Positions 1-8,064 of a stretch of DNA of 64,000 nucleotides are shown here, one piece after another (the stretch's first letter is position 1; every line of letters begins with the position of its first letter). The DNA is from Erythrobacter sp. EC-HK427 (lineage in GTDB: Bacteria > Pseudomonadota > Alphaproteobacteria > Sphingomonadales > Sphingomonadaceae). Position numbers and translations under genes: made by a program. The stretch is taken from positions 1,244,292-1,308,291 of the forward strand of contig NZ_LR701479.1 in assembly GCF_902498745.1 (NCBI RefSeq), read 5' to 3'. The notes below the pieces were generated by a model, which worked only from the letters and a program-made list of their open reading frames with translations, was not told the origin of the DNA and made no database searches.

Positions 1-2
1 CG

Positions 3-782
3 GGCTACGGGCAGGAAGACGTGACCGAGCTTGCCCGCGCGCTCACCGGCTGGACGGTGGCGGGCGTGGGTGACGGGCGGCTGGCGCGCTTTGTCGATGC
101 AGCCGATGGCGAGACGGTGTTCGTCGAGGAATTGCACGAGCCCGGCCCTCGCACGGTCTTGGGCCGATCCTATGCCGATACTGGTGCTGAACAGGCACAT
201 GCTATCCTGCGCGATCTCGCCCTTCGCCCGGAAACCGCGGCGCATATCGCGCGCAAGCTGGCGGTGCATTTCATCGCCGATGATCCGCCCGCTGCCGCTG
301 TCACGCGGCTGGCGCAGGCGTTTCTGGCAAGTGATGGCGACTTGCCGAGCGTCTATGCGGCGCTGATTGACGAGCCCGCAGTATGGAGCGCGCCGCGCGC
401 CAAGTTCCGCAGCCCGTGGGACTGGCTGGTCGCCAGCCTGAGAGTGACGGGCATCGCCGGTGCGGGCGACAATCTGCGCGGTTCGATCCGCGCTTTCGGC
501 GCATTGGGCCAGCCGGTCTGGCAATCGGGCCATCCGGCGGGCTGGAGCGATCAGATGGTCGATTGGGCCTCGCCCGGTGCCCTGCTGGCGCGGGTGGAGC
601 TTGCCAACCGCTTCGCGCCTCGGGCAGGTCGGCAAGGGGACGTGCCTGCGCTCGCCACGCACGTTTTGGGCGATGCCTTGCGCAGCGCAACCGCCGATGC
701 GATCATCGCCGCCGAAGCGAGCGGCACACGCGGCACTGGCCTTGCCCTGCTGCTGTCCAGCCCCGAATTCATGCGGAGGTGA
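3..782 (+). CDS. DUF1800 domain-containing protein (C-terminal part; runs off the left edge)
   Basis: The open frame is already coding at base 3 (GYGQED precedes the first in-frame GTG at 21), so the start lies outside the window. The visible ELARALTGWTV and GHPAGWSDQMVDW motifs and the closing LLSSPEF are typical of the C-terminal half of DUF1800 proteins. The biochemical role of the family is not established. DUF1800 genes are commonly followed by a DUF1501 gene, and that is the case here: the next start lies 2 bases after this stop. The pair is probably co-transcribed and acts outside the cytoplasm. Confidence 0.88.
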   Translation, partial: GYGQEDVTELARALTGWTVAGVGDGRLARFVDAADGETVFVEELHEPGPRTVLGRSYADTGAEQAHAILRDLALRPETAAHIARKLAVHFIADDPPAAAVTRLAQAFLASDGDLPSVYAALIDEPAVWSAPRAKFRSPWDWLVASLRVTGIAGAGDNLRGSIRAFGALGQPVWQSGHPAGWSDQMVDWASPGALLARVELANRFAPRAGRQGDVPALATHVLGDALRSATADAIIAAEASGTRGTGLALLLSSPEFMRR

Positions 783-784
783 CC

Positions 785-1903
785 GTGCCTGATTTCCCCC
801 TTACCCGCCGCAGACTGATCGCCGCCGGTGCGCTGGCCGGGCTGGGCATTACCTTCCCGCGCATCGCCATGGGGGCCGAGCAGAGCAAGCGGCTGGTCTT
901 CATCATCCAGCGCGGCGCGGCAGACGGGCTGGCGATGGTGCAGCCGCATGGTGATCCGGCGTTGCGCAGCCTGCGCGCTGCGCTGGTGGATGACGACGCG
1001 CACGATCTCGACGGCTTCTTCGCGCTGCATCCCGCGATGGAGCAGACCGCGCGGATGTTTGCGGCGGGCGAAGCGCGGGCCTTTCACGCGGTCGCTACAT
1101 CCTACCGCGAACGCTCGCATTTTGACGGGCAGAACCTGCTGGAGACGGGGGCGTCCGCCCCTTACGCCATTGGTACCGGCTGGCTTGGACGGTTGGTGCC
1201 GCTGCTGCCGGGCGAGGGCGGGGCGATGGCCATGTCTGCCACGGTTCCGCTGGCGTTGCGCGGCGAGCGCCCTGTTGCCACCTATGCCCCGCCCAACCGC
1301 ATTCCCGACCCCAGCGATGAATTGCTGGCGCAGCTCGGCACGCTCTATGCCGAGGACGCGCAGCTCGCGCCTTTGTGGGAGGAAGGGCTGCGCACGCGGA
1401 TGCTGGCGAGCGATATCGGTGCGGACAATGGCCGCAATGGTGCCGCTGTGGGCGCGCTGGTCGCTTCGCTGCTGACCGCCGCCGATGGCCCGCGCTTGGC
1501 GATGATCGAGACGGGCAATTGGGATACGCATCTGGGGCAGGCGGGCCGCTTGCGCACGCAGCTGGGCGGGCTCGACGCGCTGCTCGGCGGGATGCGCGAA
1601 GGGCTGGGCAGCGTGTGGGCTGATACGCTGGTGCTGATCGCGACCGAGTTTGGCCGCACTGCCGCCATCAATGGCACGATGGGCACCGATCACGGCACCG
1701 GCGCTGCCGCACTGATGCTGGGCGGCGCGCTGCCTGCGGGCGATCCGGTGGTGGCGGACTGGCCAGGCCTTGCGCCGAGCCAGCTTTACGAAAACCGCGA
1801 TTTGCGGGCGACCGCCAATGTGCTGGACATCATGGCGCGCGGCATCGCCGGGCACTTCGCGCTTGATCCGGAGCGGGCGCTCGCTGCTGTCCGCGCAGCC
1901 TAG
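785..1903 (+). CDS. DUF1501 domain-containing exported protein
   Basis: 372 residues. The GTG at 785 was chosen because a GGAGG site (775-780) sits 4-5 bases upstream and the N-terminus then reads as a twin-arginine-like signal (PLTRRRLIAAGALAGLG) ending near AMGAE. The mature protein shows DUF1501 features: an RGAADG segment, a YRERSHFDGQ segment, an ATEFGRT segment and a DHGTG segment. The family is sulfatase/phosphatase-like in fold, but its substrate is unknown. It follows the DUF1800 gene with a 2-base gap, the usual partner arrangement. Its 3' end overlaps the convergent SLC13 gene by 4 bases. Confidence 0.88.
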   Translation: MPDFPLTRRRLIAAGALAGLGITFPRIAMGAEQSKRLVFIIQRGAADGLAMVQPHGDPALRSLRAALVDDDAHDLDGFFALHPAMEQTARMFAAGEARAFHAVATSYRERSHFDGQNLLETGASAPYAIGTGWLGRLVPLLPGEGGAMAMSATVPLALRGERPVATYAPPNRIPDPSDELLAQLGTLYAEDAQLAPLWEEGLRTRMLASDIGADNGRNGAAVGALVASLLTAADGPRLAMIETGNWDTHLGQAGRLRTQLGGLDALLGGMREGLGSVWADTLVLIATEFGRTAAINGTMGTDHGTGAAALMLGGALPAGDPVVADWPGLAPSQLYENRDLRATANVLDIMARGIAGHFALDPERALAAVRAA

Positions 1904-3687
1904 TAGAACATCGTAATCGCGGTGCAGACAGCAACACCCACGGCGATATTCATCGGCACGCCAACCTTGAGGAAATCGGTGAAGCGGTAATTCGCCGCGC
2001 CATAGACCAGCGTGTTGGTCTGGTACCCGATGGGCGTGGCAAAGCTCGCGCTCGCTCCCAGCATCACCGCGATCACCAGCGGGCGCGGATCGATCCCCGC
2101 TGCCTGTGCGAGGCCGATGGCAATCGGCGTCATGATCACGGCGACCGCATTATTGGTTACCAGTTCGGTCATGATCGAGGTGATGGCATAGATCGCCACC
2201 AGCAGCAGGATGGGCGATCCGCCGATCAGCAGCGGGCCCAGCGATTCCACCACCAGCTCCATGGTTCCGGCGTTCTCCAGCCCCTTGCCGAAGGCCAACA
2301 TGGCGAAGATCAGCACCAGCGTGCTGCCATCAAGGCTGGCCCAAGCCTCATCGGGTTCGAGGCAGCGGGTGGCAAGCACCAGGCCAACGCCAAGAATCGC
2401 CATCAGCTCTATCGGCAGGCCGAACATCGCCGCGCCGATAACCACGGCGGCCAGCGTAACAATCGCGATGGGTGCCTTCTCGCGGCGGAACGAGCGGATG
2501 CCGCTCTCGGTGACATTGGTCAGCTGGACATTGGCCTGCAACGTGGCGGCCGCATCCTCGGTGGCGGCGATCAGCAAGCGGTCGCCCGCGCGCACCCGCA
2601 CATCGGCGAGCGTCGGCCCCGCCAGATGGCGCGGGCGCGAGAGGCCGAGCACGCGTACCTGCAAACGCGAGAGCAGCGGAATCTCTGCCAGCCTGCGCCC
2701 GACCACCGGATGGGTGGACGAAACGACAGCCTCGACAATCCGCAAATCGGCAGGCCGCTCGCTCTTGCGCGTCGCCACCCCGCCGCCGAGGCCGACAAGC
2801 CCGGTGCGGAAATCATGCGCTTCGGCGAGCGAGGCAAGCTCCTGCGGTGTCGCGGAGACGACGAACTGGTCGCCTTCGACCAGCTCGTATCGTTCGAACC
2901 CGTTGCGCGTCAGTTCGCGGCCGGTTTGGCGCGCAAGGAATTTGAGGCCGGGGCGGCGCATGAATTGCGTTTCAGCGAGCGGACGCCCGGTCGAGCGGCT
3001 CCCCGGAGCCAGCGTCAGATGCGAGAGATAGAGGTCGCTCTCGCGCTCCTCGTCATCCGCCCGCGGCCCGCGATTGGGCAGCAGCAGCGGGCCGAGCAAA
3101 GCGAGCATGGCAAGGCCAGCCGCCGCTCCTGCCAAACCTGCTAGCGTAATCTCGAAGATGCCGAAGGGCGCCAACCCCGCATCCTGCGCAACGCCGTCTA
3201 CCAGCAGATTGGTAGAGGTACCGATCAGCGTCAGCGTGCCGCCAAGAATGGCGAGATAGCTGACGGGGATCAGCAGGCGCGTCGCCGCGATCTTCATCAC
3301 GCGGGCGAGCCGTTTGGCGATCGGGATCATGACGATCACCACCGGCGTGTTGTTCATAAAGGCCGAAGCGGCGAGCGTGCCCAGCGCAATCTCGCCCAGC
3401 GCCAGTTTCGGCTTGCGCAGAGTGCGGCCGATAACCCAGCCCGACACCGCTTCCAGTGCGCCAGTATGCAGCAGCGCGCCCGACAGGATGAACATGGCGG
3501 CGATAGTGATCGGCGCGGAATTGCCGAACACCGCCAGCACTTCGTCCTTGGTAAGATACCCCAGCAGCAGCATCGCGGCTGCGCCAAGAATCGCGATCAC
3601 CACCGGGGGGCGGCGCTCCATCGCAAAGGCGACGAACAAGGCGATAAGGAGAGCAAGGCCGATTTGGGCCGAATATTCGCTTAGCAT
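1900..3687 (-). CDS. SLC13/DASS-type anion permease with two RCK_C domains
   Basis: 595 residues. Hydrophobic segments at both ends (about 1-210 and 400-595) flank a soluble middle. The middle holds two RCK_C/TrkA-C-like domains (about 225-295 and 315-385). This is the architecture of SLC13-family sodium/anion symporters, which carry sulfate, dicarboxylates or citrate across the inner membrane. The paired repeats NNTPVVIVMIPIA and TNNAVAVIMTPIAI are the two helical hairpin signature loops of the family. The substrate cannot be read from the sequence. It stands alone on its strand between unrelated neighbours. Confidence 0.87.
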   Translation of the reverse strand: MLSEYSAQIGLALLIALFVAFAMERRPPVVIAILGAAAMLLLGYLTKDEVLAVFGNSAPITIAAMFILSGALLHTGALEAVSGWVIGRTLRKPKLALGEIALGTLAASAFMNNTPVVIVMIPIAKRLARVMKIAATRLLIPVSYLAILGGTLTLIGTSTNLLVDGVAQDAGLAPFGIFEITLAGLAGAAAGLAMLALLGPLLLPNRGPRADDEERESDLYLSHLTLAPGSRSTGRPLAETQFMRRPGLKFLARQTGRELTRNGFERYELVEGDQFVVSATPQELASLAEAHDFRTGLVGLGGGVATRKSERPADLRIVEAVVSSTHPVVGRRLAEIPLLSRLQVRVLGLSRPRHLAGPTLADVRVRAGDRLLIAATEDAAATLQANVQLTNVTESGIRSFRREKAPIAIVTLAAVVIGAAMFGLPIELMAILGVGLVLATRCLEPDEAWASLDGSTLVLIFAMLAFGKGLENAGTMELVVESLGPLLIGGSPILLLVAIYAITSIMTELVTNNAVAVIMTPIAIGLAQAAGIDPRPLVIAVMLGASASFATPIGYQTNTLVYGAANYRFTDFLKVGVPMNIAVGVAVCTAITMFY

Positions 3688-3759
3688 CGAGTCGCATCGC
3701 TATCGGTCATCGTCTGTCCAAATCGGGCAAATCGCGGGGCTTGTCCAACGGATTCGCTG

Positions 3760-4446
3760 TCACCAGGGTACGGTGTTGCCCGCATAGTCGAGAAAGACAT
3801 GGCGGGGCCCGGTCTCGGCTGCGATCACTTCGAGCATCCCGGCGACGCTGGTGTCGACATCGATCAGCGCATTGGGCCCGCCCATATCGGTCTGCACCCA
3901 GCCGGGGTGGAACGACAGCACGCCGATCTTGCGCGCCTTGGCGTGTTCTTCGAACAGCGAGCGGGCGAAGATGTTCTGTGCGGTCTTGCTGACGCGGTAG
4001 AGATTCGCCCCGCCCGAACTGTCTTCGATCGAGCCCATTTTGCTGGTGAGCATCGCAATCGTCGCGCCGTCTTTAAGCAAGGGCAAGAGCGCGAGCGCCG
4101 CCTGCACCGGCGCGGTGGCATTGGTGTAGACGATATCGGCGACATTCTCGCGGGTGAGGGCGTCCAGCGGTTGCGGGCGATCACCCATGATGCCCGCATT
4201 CATGATCAGCAGATCGACCGTCCCGGCGCTCGCTTGCGTGGCGAGGGCTGCGACGCTCGCTGTGTCGGTCACATCGCATCGGGCAATGCTGATCGCGCCA
4301 TCGCTCGCATGGGCAGCGGCGTGCAAAGCGTCGCTCCGGCAGCGCTCGGTGGCGATGACGCGGTATCCGCGCTGCGCCAGATGCCGGGCAAAGCCCAACC
4401 CGATGCCGCGCGATGCGCCGATGATGATGGCGGTGCTGGTGGTCAT
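3760..4446 (-). CDS. SDR family NAD(P)-dependent oxidoreductase
   Basis: 228 residues, normal for a classical short-chain dehydrogenase. The Rossmann glycine motif GASRGIG is at residues 10-16, NAG at 83-85, and the catalytic YxxxK as Y150/K154, with candidate catalytic serines at 135-139 (TSKMGS). The substrate is unknown. The start ATG overlaps the stop of the upstream membrane-protein gene as ATGA, and that gene overlaps trmB, so the three genes form a translationally coupled cluster read trmB - membrane protein - SDR. Confidence 0.9.
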   Translation of the reverse strand: MTTSTAIIIGASRGIGLGFARHLAQRGYRVIATERCRSDALHAAAHASDGAISIARCDVTDTASVAALATQASAGTVDLLIMNAGIMGDRPQPLDALTRENVADIVYTNATAPVQAALALLPLLKDGATIAMLTSKMGSIEDSSGGANLYRVSKTAQNIFARSLFEEHAKARKIGVLSFHPGWVQTDMGGPNALIDVDTSVAGMLEVIAAETGPRHVFLDYAGNTVPW

Positions 4447-4796
4447 GGGGTTGTTTCCTCGGCGGTTTGTGTTGAAGCTGCCGGTACAGCAAAGGGTTCC
4501 CGATTGCTCGGGTTAAAAGCGCCGTTAGCTAACGCTGCGGCGGTAAAGGCCCAAACAGCGTAAGATCCCATGACGACGAACCTTCGCCGTGAAGCCAGGC
4601 CCTTCTTGAAGGCACTGGCAAGGGCAAAGATGATTGCGGCCATCACCAACCAGCGAGACATCAAAACAGCAGAGCGGAATGCCGTGCCTGAGGAAAAGAG
4701 CGGCGGCCCGAAAGCGATTACCAGATCAATAGCGAAGGCAGCACCAAGCAACAGCCAAATCCGCTCATAGAGCCAAAGTGTCGCACGCACCCACAT
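4443..4796 (-). CDS. hypothetical inner-membrane protein
   Basis: 117 residues from the ATG at 4796, which shares one base with the trmB stop (TGATG); a GTG one codon earlier is also possible. Three hydrophobic segments are visible (about 14-33, 46-64, 77-92), with a Ser/Thr/Glu-rich tail. I do not recognise the family. It is coupled at both ends: to trmB upstream and, by an ATGA overlap, to the SDR gene downstream. Base composition is somewhat lower in GC than in trmB. No function is proposed. Confidence 0.7.
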   Translation of the reverse strand: MWVRATLWLYERIWLLLGAAFAIDLVIAFGPPLFSSGTAFRSAVLMSRWLVMAAIIFALASAFKKGLASRRRFVVMGSYAVWAFTAAALANGAFNPSNREPFAVPAASTQTAEETTP

Positions 4797-5497
4797 CACC
4801 GCCGCCTAAACCGGAAATACCACACTTCGTGGCCGAACACGGTGCGGGCCTTGTGTTCGTAGCGGGTTTCGGGCCAGCCGGAGGGGCGCACGCGGAAGTC
4901 GTCCGGCCCTTCGATCACCCACTCGAACAGATGGGTGAAGCGACGCATCACCATCAGCGCGTGGCGGACATAGACGGGGTGATCGGTGCCAAAGCGGAAT
5001 TCGCCGCCCGGCTTCAGCTTGTCCGCCAGCAATTGCACCGGCCCGTCATTCATCATCCGCCGCTTGGCGTGGCGTGCCTTGGGCCAGGGGTCGGGGTGGA
5101 GCAGGTAAGCCATGGTGAGCGCGCCGTCGGGAATGCGCCGCAGCACCTGCAGCGCATCACCGTGATAGATGCGCACATTGCCCAGATTCTGGTCGCGGAT
5201 ATGCCCCAGCGCCATCGCTACACCGTTGAGGAACGGCTCGGCCCCGATCAGCCCGTGATTGGGCAAGAGGTCGGCGCGATAAGCGAGATGCTCGCCGCCG
5301 CCGAAGCCGATTTCGAAATGCAGCGGGCAATCCTCACCGAACAGGCCTTGCGCGGTAACTTCGCCTTCGTCGGGGACGGCGATGCGCGGCAGGAGCGTGT
5401 CGACCAGCTCTTGTTGCCCCTTGCGCAGCGGCTTGCCCTGACTGCGGCCATAGAGCCGGTTGAGCGTGAGCGGATCGCCTTCCTTGTGTGCAGTCAT
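4796..5497 (-). CDS. trmB: tRNA (guanine(46)-N7)-methyltransferase
   Basis: 233 residues, typical length. It transfers a methyl group from S-adenosylmethionine to N7 of G46 in the variable loop of tRNAs. The SAM-binding EIGFGGGEHL segment, IGAEPFLNG, and the DPWPKARHAKRR segment characteristic of TrmB are all present. A terminator-like hairpin (5563-5600) separates it from ctrA upstream, and two small genes follow with overlapping stops and starts. In many relatives trmB lies near metK and lnt, which here are 12 kb away. Confidence 0.96.
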   Translation of the reverse strand: MTAHKEGDPLTLNRLYGRSQGKPLRKGQQELVDTLLPRIAVPDEGEVTAQGLFGEDCPLHFEIGFGGGEHLAYRADLLPNHGLIGAEPFLNGVAMALGHIRDQNLGNVRIYHGDALQVLRRIPDGALTMAYLLHPDPWPKARHAKRRMMNDGPVQLLADKLKPGGEFRFGTDHPVYVRHALMVMRRFTHLFEWVIEGPDDFRVRPSGWPETRYEHKARTVFGHEVWYFRFRRR

Positions 5498-5562
5498 GGC
5501 GCGCTCGCTAGTCTCCCCAAGGTCGGCTTGTCCAGTGGGGAAGCAGCTTTGGCGGCAGTAGG

Positions 5563-5600
5563 AAAGCCCCGGAAGCGGGAGGATCGCTTCCGGGGCTTTT
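5563..5600 (-). terminator. Rho-independent-type terminator after ctrA
   Basis: A perfect 15-bp inverted repeat (5563-5577 with 5585-5599, 7-base loop) lies 55 bases after the ctrA stop. On the minus strand it ends in a short T run (TTT), on the plus strand in TTTT, so it can act in both directions. It insulates ctrA from trmB. Confidence 0.8.
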
Positions 5601-5654
5601 GGGTACCCCTCGTCCGCAATCGCAGACGAAGTCTTCTAGGAGAGGGTTCTCAAA

Positions 5655-6350
5655 TCAAGCAGCTTCGGCTTCCACGTCCGGATCGCGCAGCACATAGCCG
5701 CGGCCCCAGACCGTCTCGATGTAGTTCTCGCCGCCGCACGCGCTCGACAGCTTCTTGCGCAGCTTGCAGATGAACACGTCGATGATCTTGAGTTCGGGCT
5801 CGTCCATCCCGCCATACAGGTGGTTGAGGAACATTTCCTTGGTCAGCGTGGTGCCCTTGCGCAAGGACAGCAGCTCCAGCATCGCATATTCCTTGCCGGT
5901 CAGGTGGACGCGGGCGCCATCGACTTCCACAGTCTTGGCATCAAGGTTCACCGCCAGCTTGCCGGTGCGGATGACCGATTGCGAGTGGCCCTTCGAACGG
6001 CGCACCACGGCGTGGATGCGGGCGACCAGCTCGTCGCGGTGGAAGGGCTTGGTCACGTAATCGTCGGCACCAAAGCCGAAGGAACGGATCTTGCTATCCA
6101 TTTCCGAAATGCCCGACAGGATCAGCACCGGCGTCTGCACCTTGGCGACGCGCAGCTTCTTCAGCACGTCATAGCCGTGCATATCGGGCAGGTTCAGATC
6201 GAGCAGGATGATATCGTAATCATACAGCTTGCCCAGATCGAGCCCTTCTTCGCCCAGATCGGTCGAGTAGACGTTAAAGCCTTCGGCGGTGAGCATCAGC
6301 TCGATCGCCTTGGCGGTTGTCGGCTCGTCTTCAATCAGCAGAACGCGCAT
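5655..6350 (-). CDS. ctrA: cell-cycle response regulator CtrA
   Basis: 231 residues. An OmpR-class response regulator that in alphaproteobacteria controls cell-cycle and motility genes through TTAA-N7-TTAA sites. The receiver domain starts [10 protein letters not shown] and carries the phosphoacceptor Asp51 in [13 protein letters not shown] and Lys104-region TKPF. The C-terminal winged helix has the [16 protein letters not shown] recognition segment. The start at 6350 is set by homology to the CtrA N-terminus; the open frame extends 27 codons further, but those residues are not CtrA-like. The protein ends in Ala-Ala, as does Caulobacter CtrA, where this end is needed for ClpXP turnover. Two GANTC sites lie upstream. 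Confidence 0.96.
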   Translation of the reverse strand: MRVLLIEDEPTTAKAIELMLTAEGFNVYSTDLGEEGLDLGKLYDYDIILLDLNLPDMHGYDVLKKLRVAKVQTPVLILSGISEMDSKIRSFGFGADDYVTKPFHRDELVARIHAVVRRSKGHSQSVIRTGKLAVNLDAKTVEVDGARVHLTGKEYAMLELLSLRKGTTLTKEMFLNHLYGGMDEPELKIIDVFICKLRKKLSSACGGENYIETVWGRGYVLRDPDVEAEAA

Positions 6351-6560
6351 TCTTCCGTTCCCTTCGTGTCCCCTTGGGTAACCCCCCTGAACGAGGTGTT
6401 GCCATGAATTAACCACGACACTTCTCACCAAAAAAGGTTAATAAAGCGTTTGCGGCGTTAAGATTTGTGAGTGAGTCTTTGGGGTGACAGTCGGCAGGGA
6501 GTTAATTTGGCGGGTCTTTTCCGCGTTGGCTCGGAAAGGTTTGGAGGCGATTCGCCCGTG
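6351..6560 (-). promoter_or_regulatory. ctrA upstream region with two GANTC sites
   Basis: This AT-richer stretch precedes ctrA. GAGTC at 6473-6477 and GATTC at 6549-6553 fit the CcrM methylation site GANTC. TTAA half-sites occur near 6410, 6438, 6468 and 6500, but no pair has the exact N7 spacing of a CtrA box. In Caulobacter a GANTC site in the ctrA P1 promoter ties transcription to replication; the same role here is inferred. Confidence 0.5.
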
Positions 6561-6671
6561 CCGCGGTGAAGGTTTGCGCTGTGGGTCTTTCATGAAGTTT
6601 GTCCGTGTGCGCAGCGGGAAGTGAAGTTTCGGGAGGCTGTTCATGGCCTGCAAAGCTCCGCGTGAATGAAA

Positions 6672-6715
6672 AGGGGCGCAGCGAAGCTAGTGGCGGGATT
6701 GGGCTGTAGGAAAGC
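6672..6715. repeat. 44-nt dispersed repeat, copy A
   Basis: It matches 56980-57023 at 36 of 44 positions, sharing AGCGAAGCTA and TGTAGGA cores. Both copies lie in intergenic DNA. An ORF running through this copy is not credible as a gene. Confidence 0.65.
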
Positions 6716-6851
6716 CTATTTGTTACTGATCCCGACGACCGCAATCTTCGTCCCGTCGGCACTTACCGCGATGCGGGTGGCGCTGGAGAGGATGGCGAGG
6801 ATGGCGAGGGTTGGGCGGTGTCTTGTCGGCACACTGGTTCTCCCTCGCTTG

Positions 6852-7022
6852 TCACCCCGGGCTCGATCCGGGGTCCAGCTTGCTTTTGGCCCGCTTTTCG
6901 CCTTCCGCCCAAATTTGATCAAGCGACCGTTTGCTGTTCCCGCCCGAGAGTCCGTCATCTATCGCCTTGCGTAGTGCAATAAGGCGGGTGTCAGGCATTG
7001 CAGAGAGATCGCTTGGCTCCAT
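6852..7022 (-). CDS. possible small ParD/CopG-antitoxin-like ORF (56 aa)
   Basis: An ATG at 7022 opens 56 codons ending at 6852. The middle (ALRKAIDDGLSGGNSK then RSLDQIWAE) resembles the C-terminal half of ParD/CopG-type antitoxins, which bind their toxin through this region. The last residues (LDPGSSPG) are encoded by a dispersed palindromic repeat (6854-6874), suggesting that the original 3' end was replaced by the repeat. An in-frame stop lies 3 codons before the ATG and no clear ribosome site is seen. No toxin gene is adjacent. It may be a decaying remnant rather than a working gene. Confidence 0.35.
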   Translation of the reverse strand: MEPSDLSAMPDTRLIALRKAIDDGLSGGNSKRSLDQIWAEGEKRAKSKLDPGSSPG

Positions 7023-7087
7023 CGCACGATGCTAGCCGACCGCACAACGGGAGGCCAGCATCGCGGAAGCCGTCCAACCTTCTCTAT

Positions 7088-7202
7088 CGTCATGCTGAAC
7101 TCGTTTCAGCATCCATCCCCGACTTGCAAGCGGCGGAGCGTGGGACAGAAATGGATCCTGGAAGCGAAGCTGGCCGAAGGTCAAACAAGTTCGGGATGAC
7201 GG
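7088..7202. repeat. REP-like imperfect inverted repeat
   Basis: The left arm begins CGTCATGCTGAACTC and runs to CATCCAT; the right arm contains ATGGATCC and ends AAGTTCGGGATGACG, its approximate reverse complement. This is the dispersed type that encodes CRHAELVSA/HDDREG-like peptides in all frames. It is non-coding and lies between the ctrA upstream region and the DUF2971 gene. Confidence 0.65.
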
Positions 7203-7220
7203 AGCAAGCGGCCACAACGC

Positions 7221-8060
7221 CTAGTCGCGATGGATTGGTTTTCTGGCTATGTTACCGTCCGCCGATACTTCAGCCTGATATAGAGTTGCACCCGTTGGTT
7301 TCGATGCGAGTAAAGCATCGACAAACTCTGGGCTTGCATTGACGCCTGCAATTATCTCCACAAGGTCTTCGTCTACAAATTTGCGAGTGAAGAGGTTCGA
7401 CGCAACCTCTTCAAGATGAGAAGAGAAAAAGAGCGAGCGCCATTCTTTCTCGTGCTGATAGTCCGTCTTTTTAATCAGCCAACGCCTCCACTTTGCCACT
7501 TCGGATGGGCCTGATGAAGGTTCATCCTGATAAAAAATCTTTCTAGGGCGGCCCCACTCATGAGATGTAAAAAGCGTTCCCTCGGAACGAAACCCCATCG
7601 TGAAGCCTGTATGCCCACCGGCGTAAGTGTCCCACATGGTTGCTGAGGACCAGCTTTCGGTGAGGCTCAAGACAAATATGGGATGCGGATTTTGGTCATC
7701 ATATGCCTGCATTCCCTCCCTTATGATTTTGAGTTCGTCCTCGTTTCGAACGGGGTCGAGGGATGTAGCTAGTAGACGGAATCCAGGATAATTCTGGACA
7801 GATAGATGCAACCATTCGCGAAATTTAGAGCGCCAATCTGCATTTGGCAGTCCTGTTCGAGGGTCTGCAACTATGTGATACAAGGGATCGCCAAGCACGT
7901 TTCCAGCAAAAATTTCCGGATCGGTATCGATGTGGAATGCCTCGAAAACATCAGAAAACTCTTCGGGGCGGGTGCATTTCAGACAACGCGATTGCAGTGC
8001 CACAAGGCCGCCAATGGGATAGTACTTATAAAAGATCGGAGGCTCATCTGACGAACTCAT
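7221..8060 (-). CDS. DUF2971 domain-containing protein
   Basis: 279 residues from the ATG at 8060, preceded by TGAGGAG overlapping the rpoN stop; a longer frame to 8117 would lie inside rpoN. The N-terminal FYKYYPIGGLVALQ segment, CTRPEEFSDVFE, and the central LSLTESWSSATMWDTYAGGH segment match the DUF2971 pattern. The function is unknown; the family is scattered among accessory regions. GC content is clearly lower than in the flanking genes and the codon choice differs, so it was probably acquired and landed directly behind rpoN. The 3' side is bordered by a repeat. Confidence 0.75.
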   Translation of the reverse strand: MSSSDEPPIFYKYYPIGGLVALQSRCLKCTRPEEFSDVFEAFHIDTDPEIFAGNVLGDPLYHIVADPRTGLPNADWRSKFREWLHLSVQNYPGFRLLATSLDPVRNEDELKIIREGMQAYDDQNPHPIFVLSLTESWSSATMWDTYAGGHTGFTMGFRSEGTLFTSHEWGRPRKIFYQDEPSSGPSEVAKWRRWLIKKTDYQHEKEWRSLFFSSHLEEVASNLFTRKFVDEDLVEIIAGVNASPEFVDALLASKPTGATLYQAEVSADGNIARKPIHRD

Positions 8061-8064
8061 CTCC

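Noticed and set aside
6400..6510. CtrA autoregulatory boxes (TTAA-N7-TTAA) in the ctrA promoter
   Set aside because: Several TTAA half-sites occur, but none is paired at the required 7-base spacing.
6716..6958. 80-codon minus-strand ORF upstream of ctrA
   Set aside because: Runs through the LDPGSSPG-type repeat; its end (ATRIAVSADGTKIAVVG) looks propeller-like and could be a remnant, but there is no start context or conserved length.
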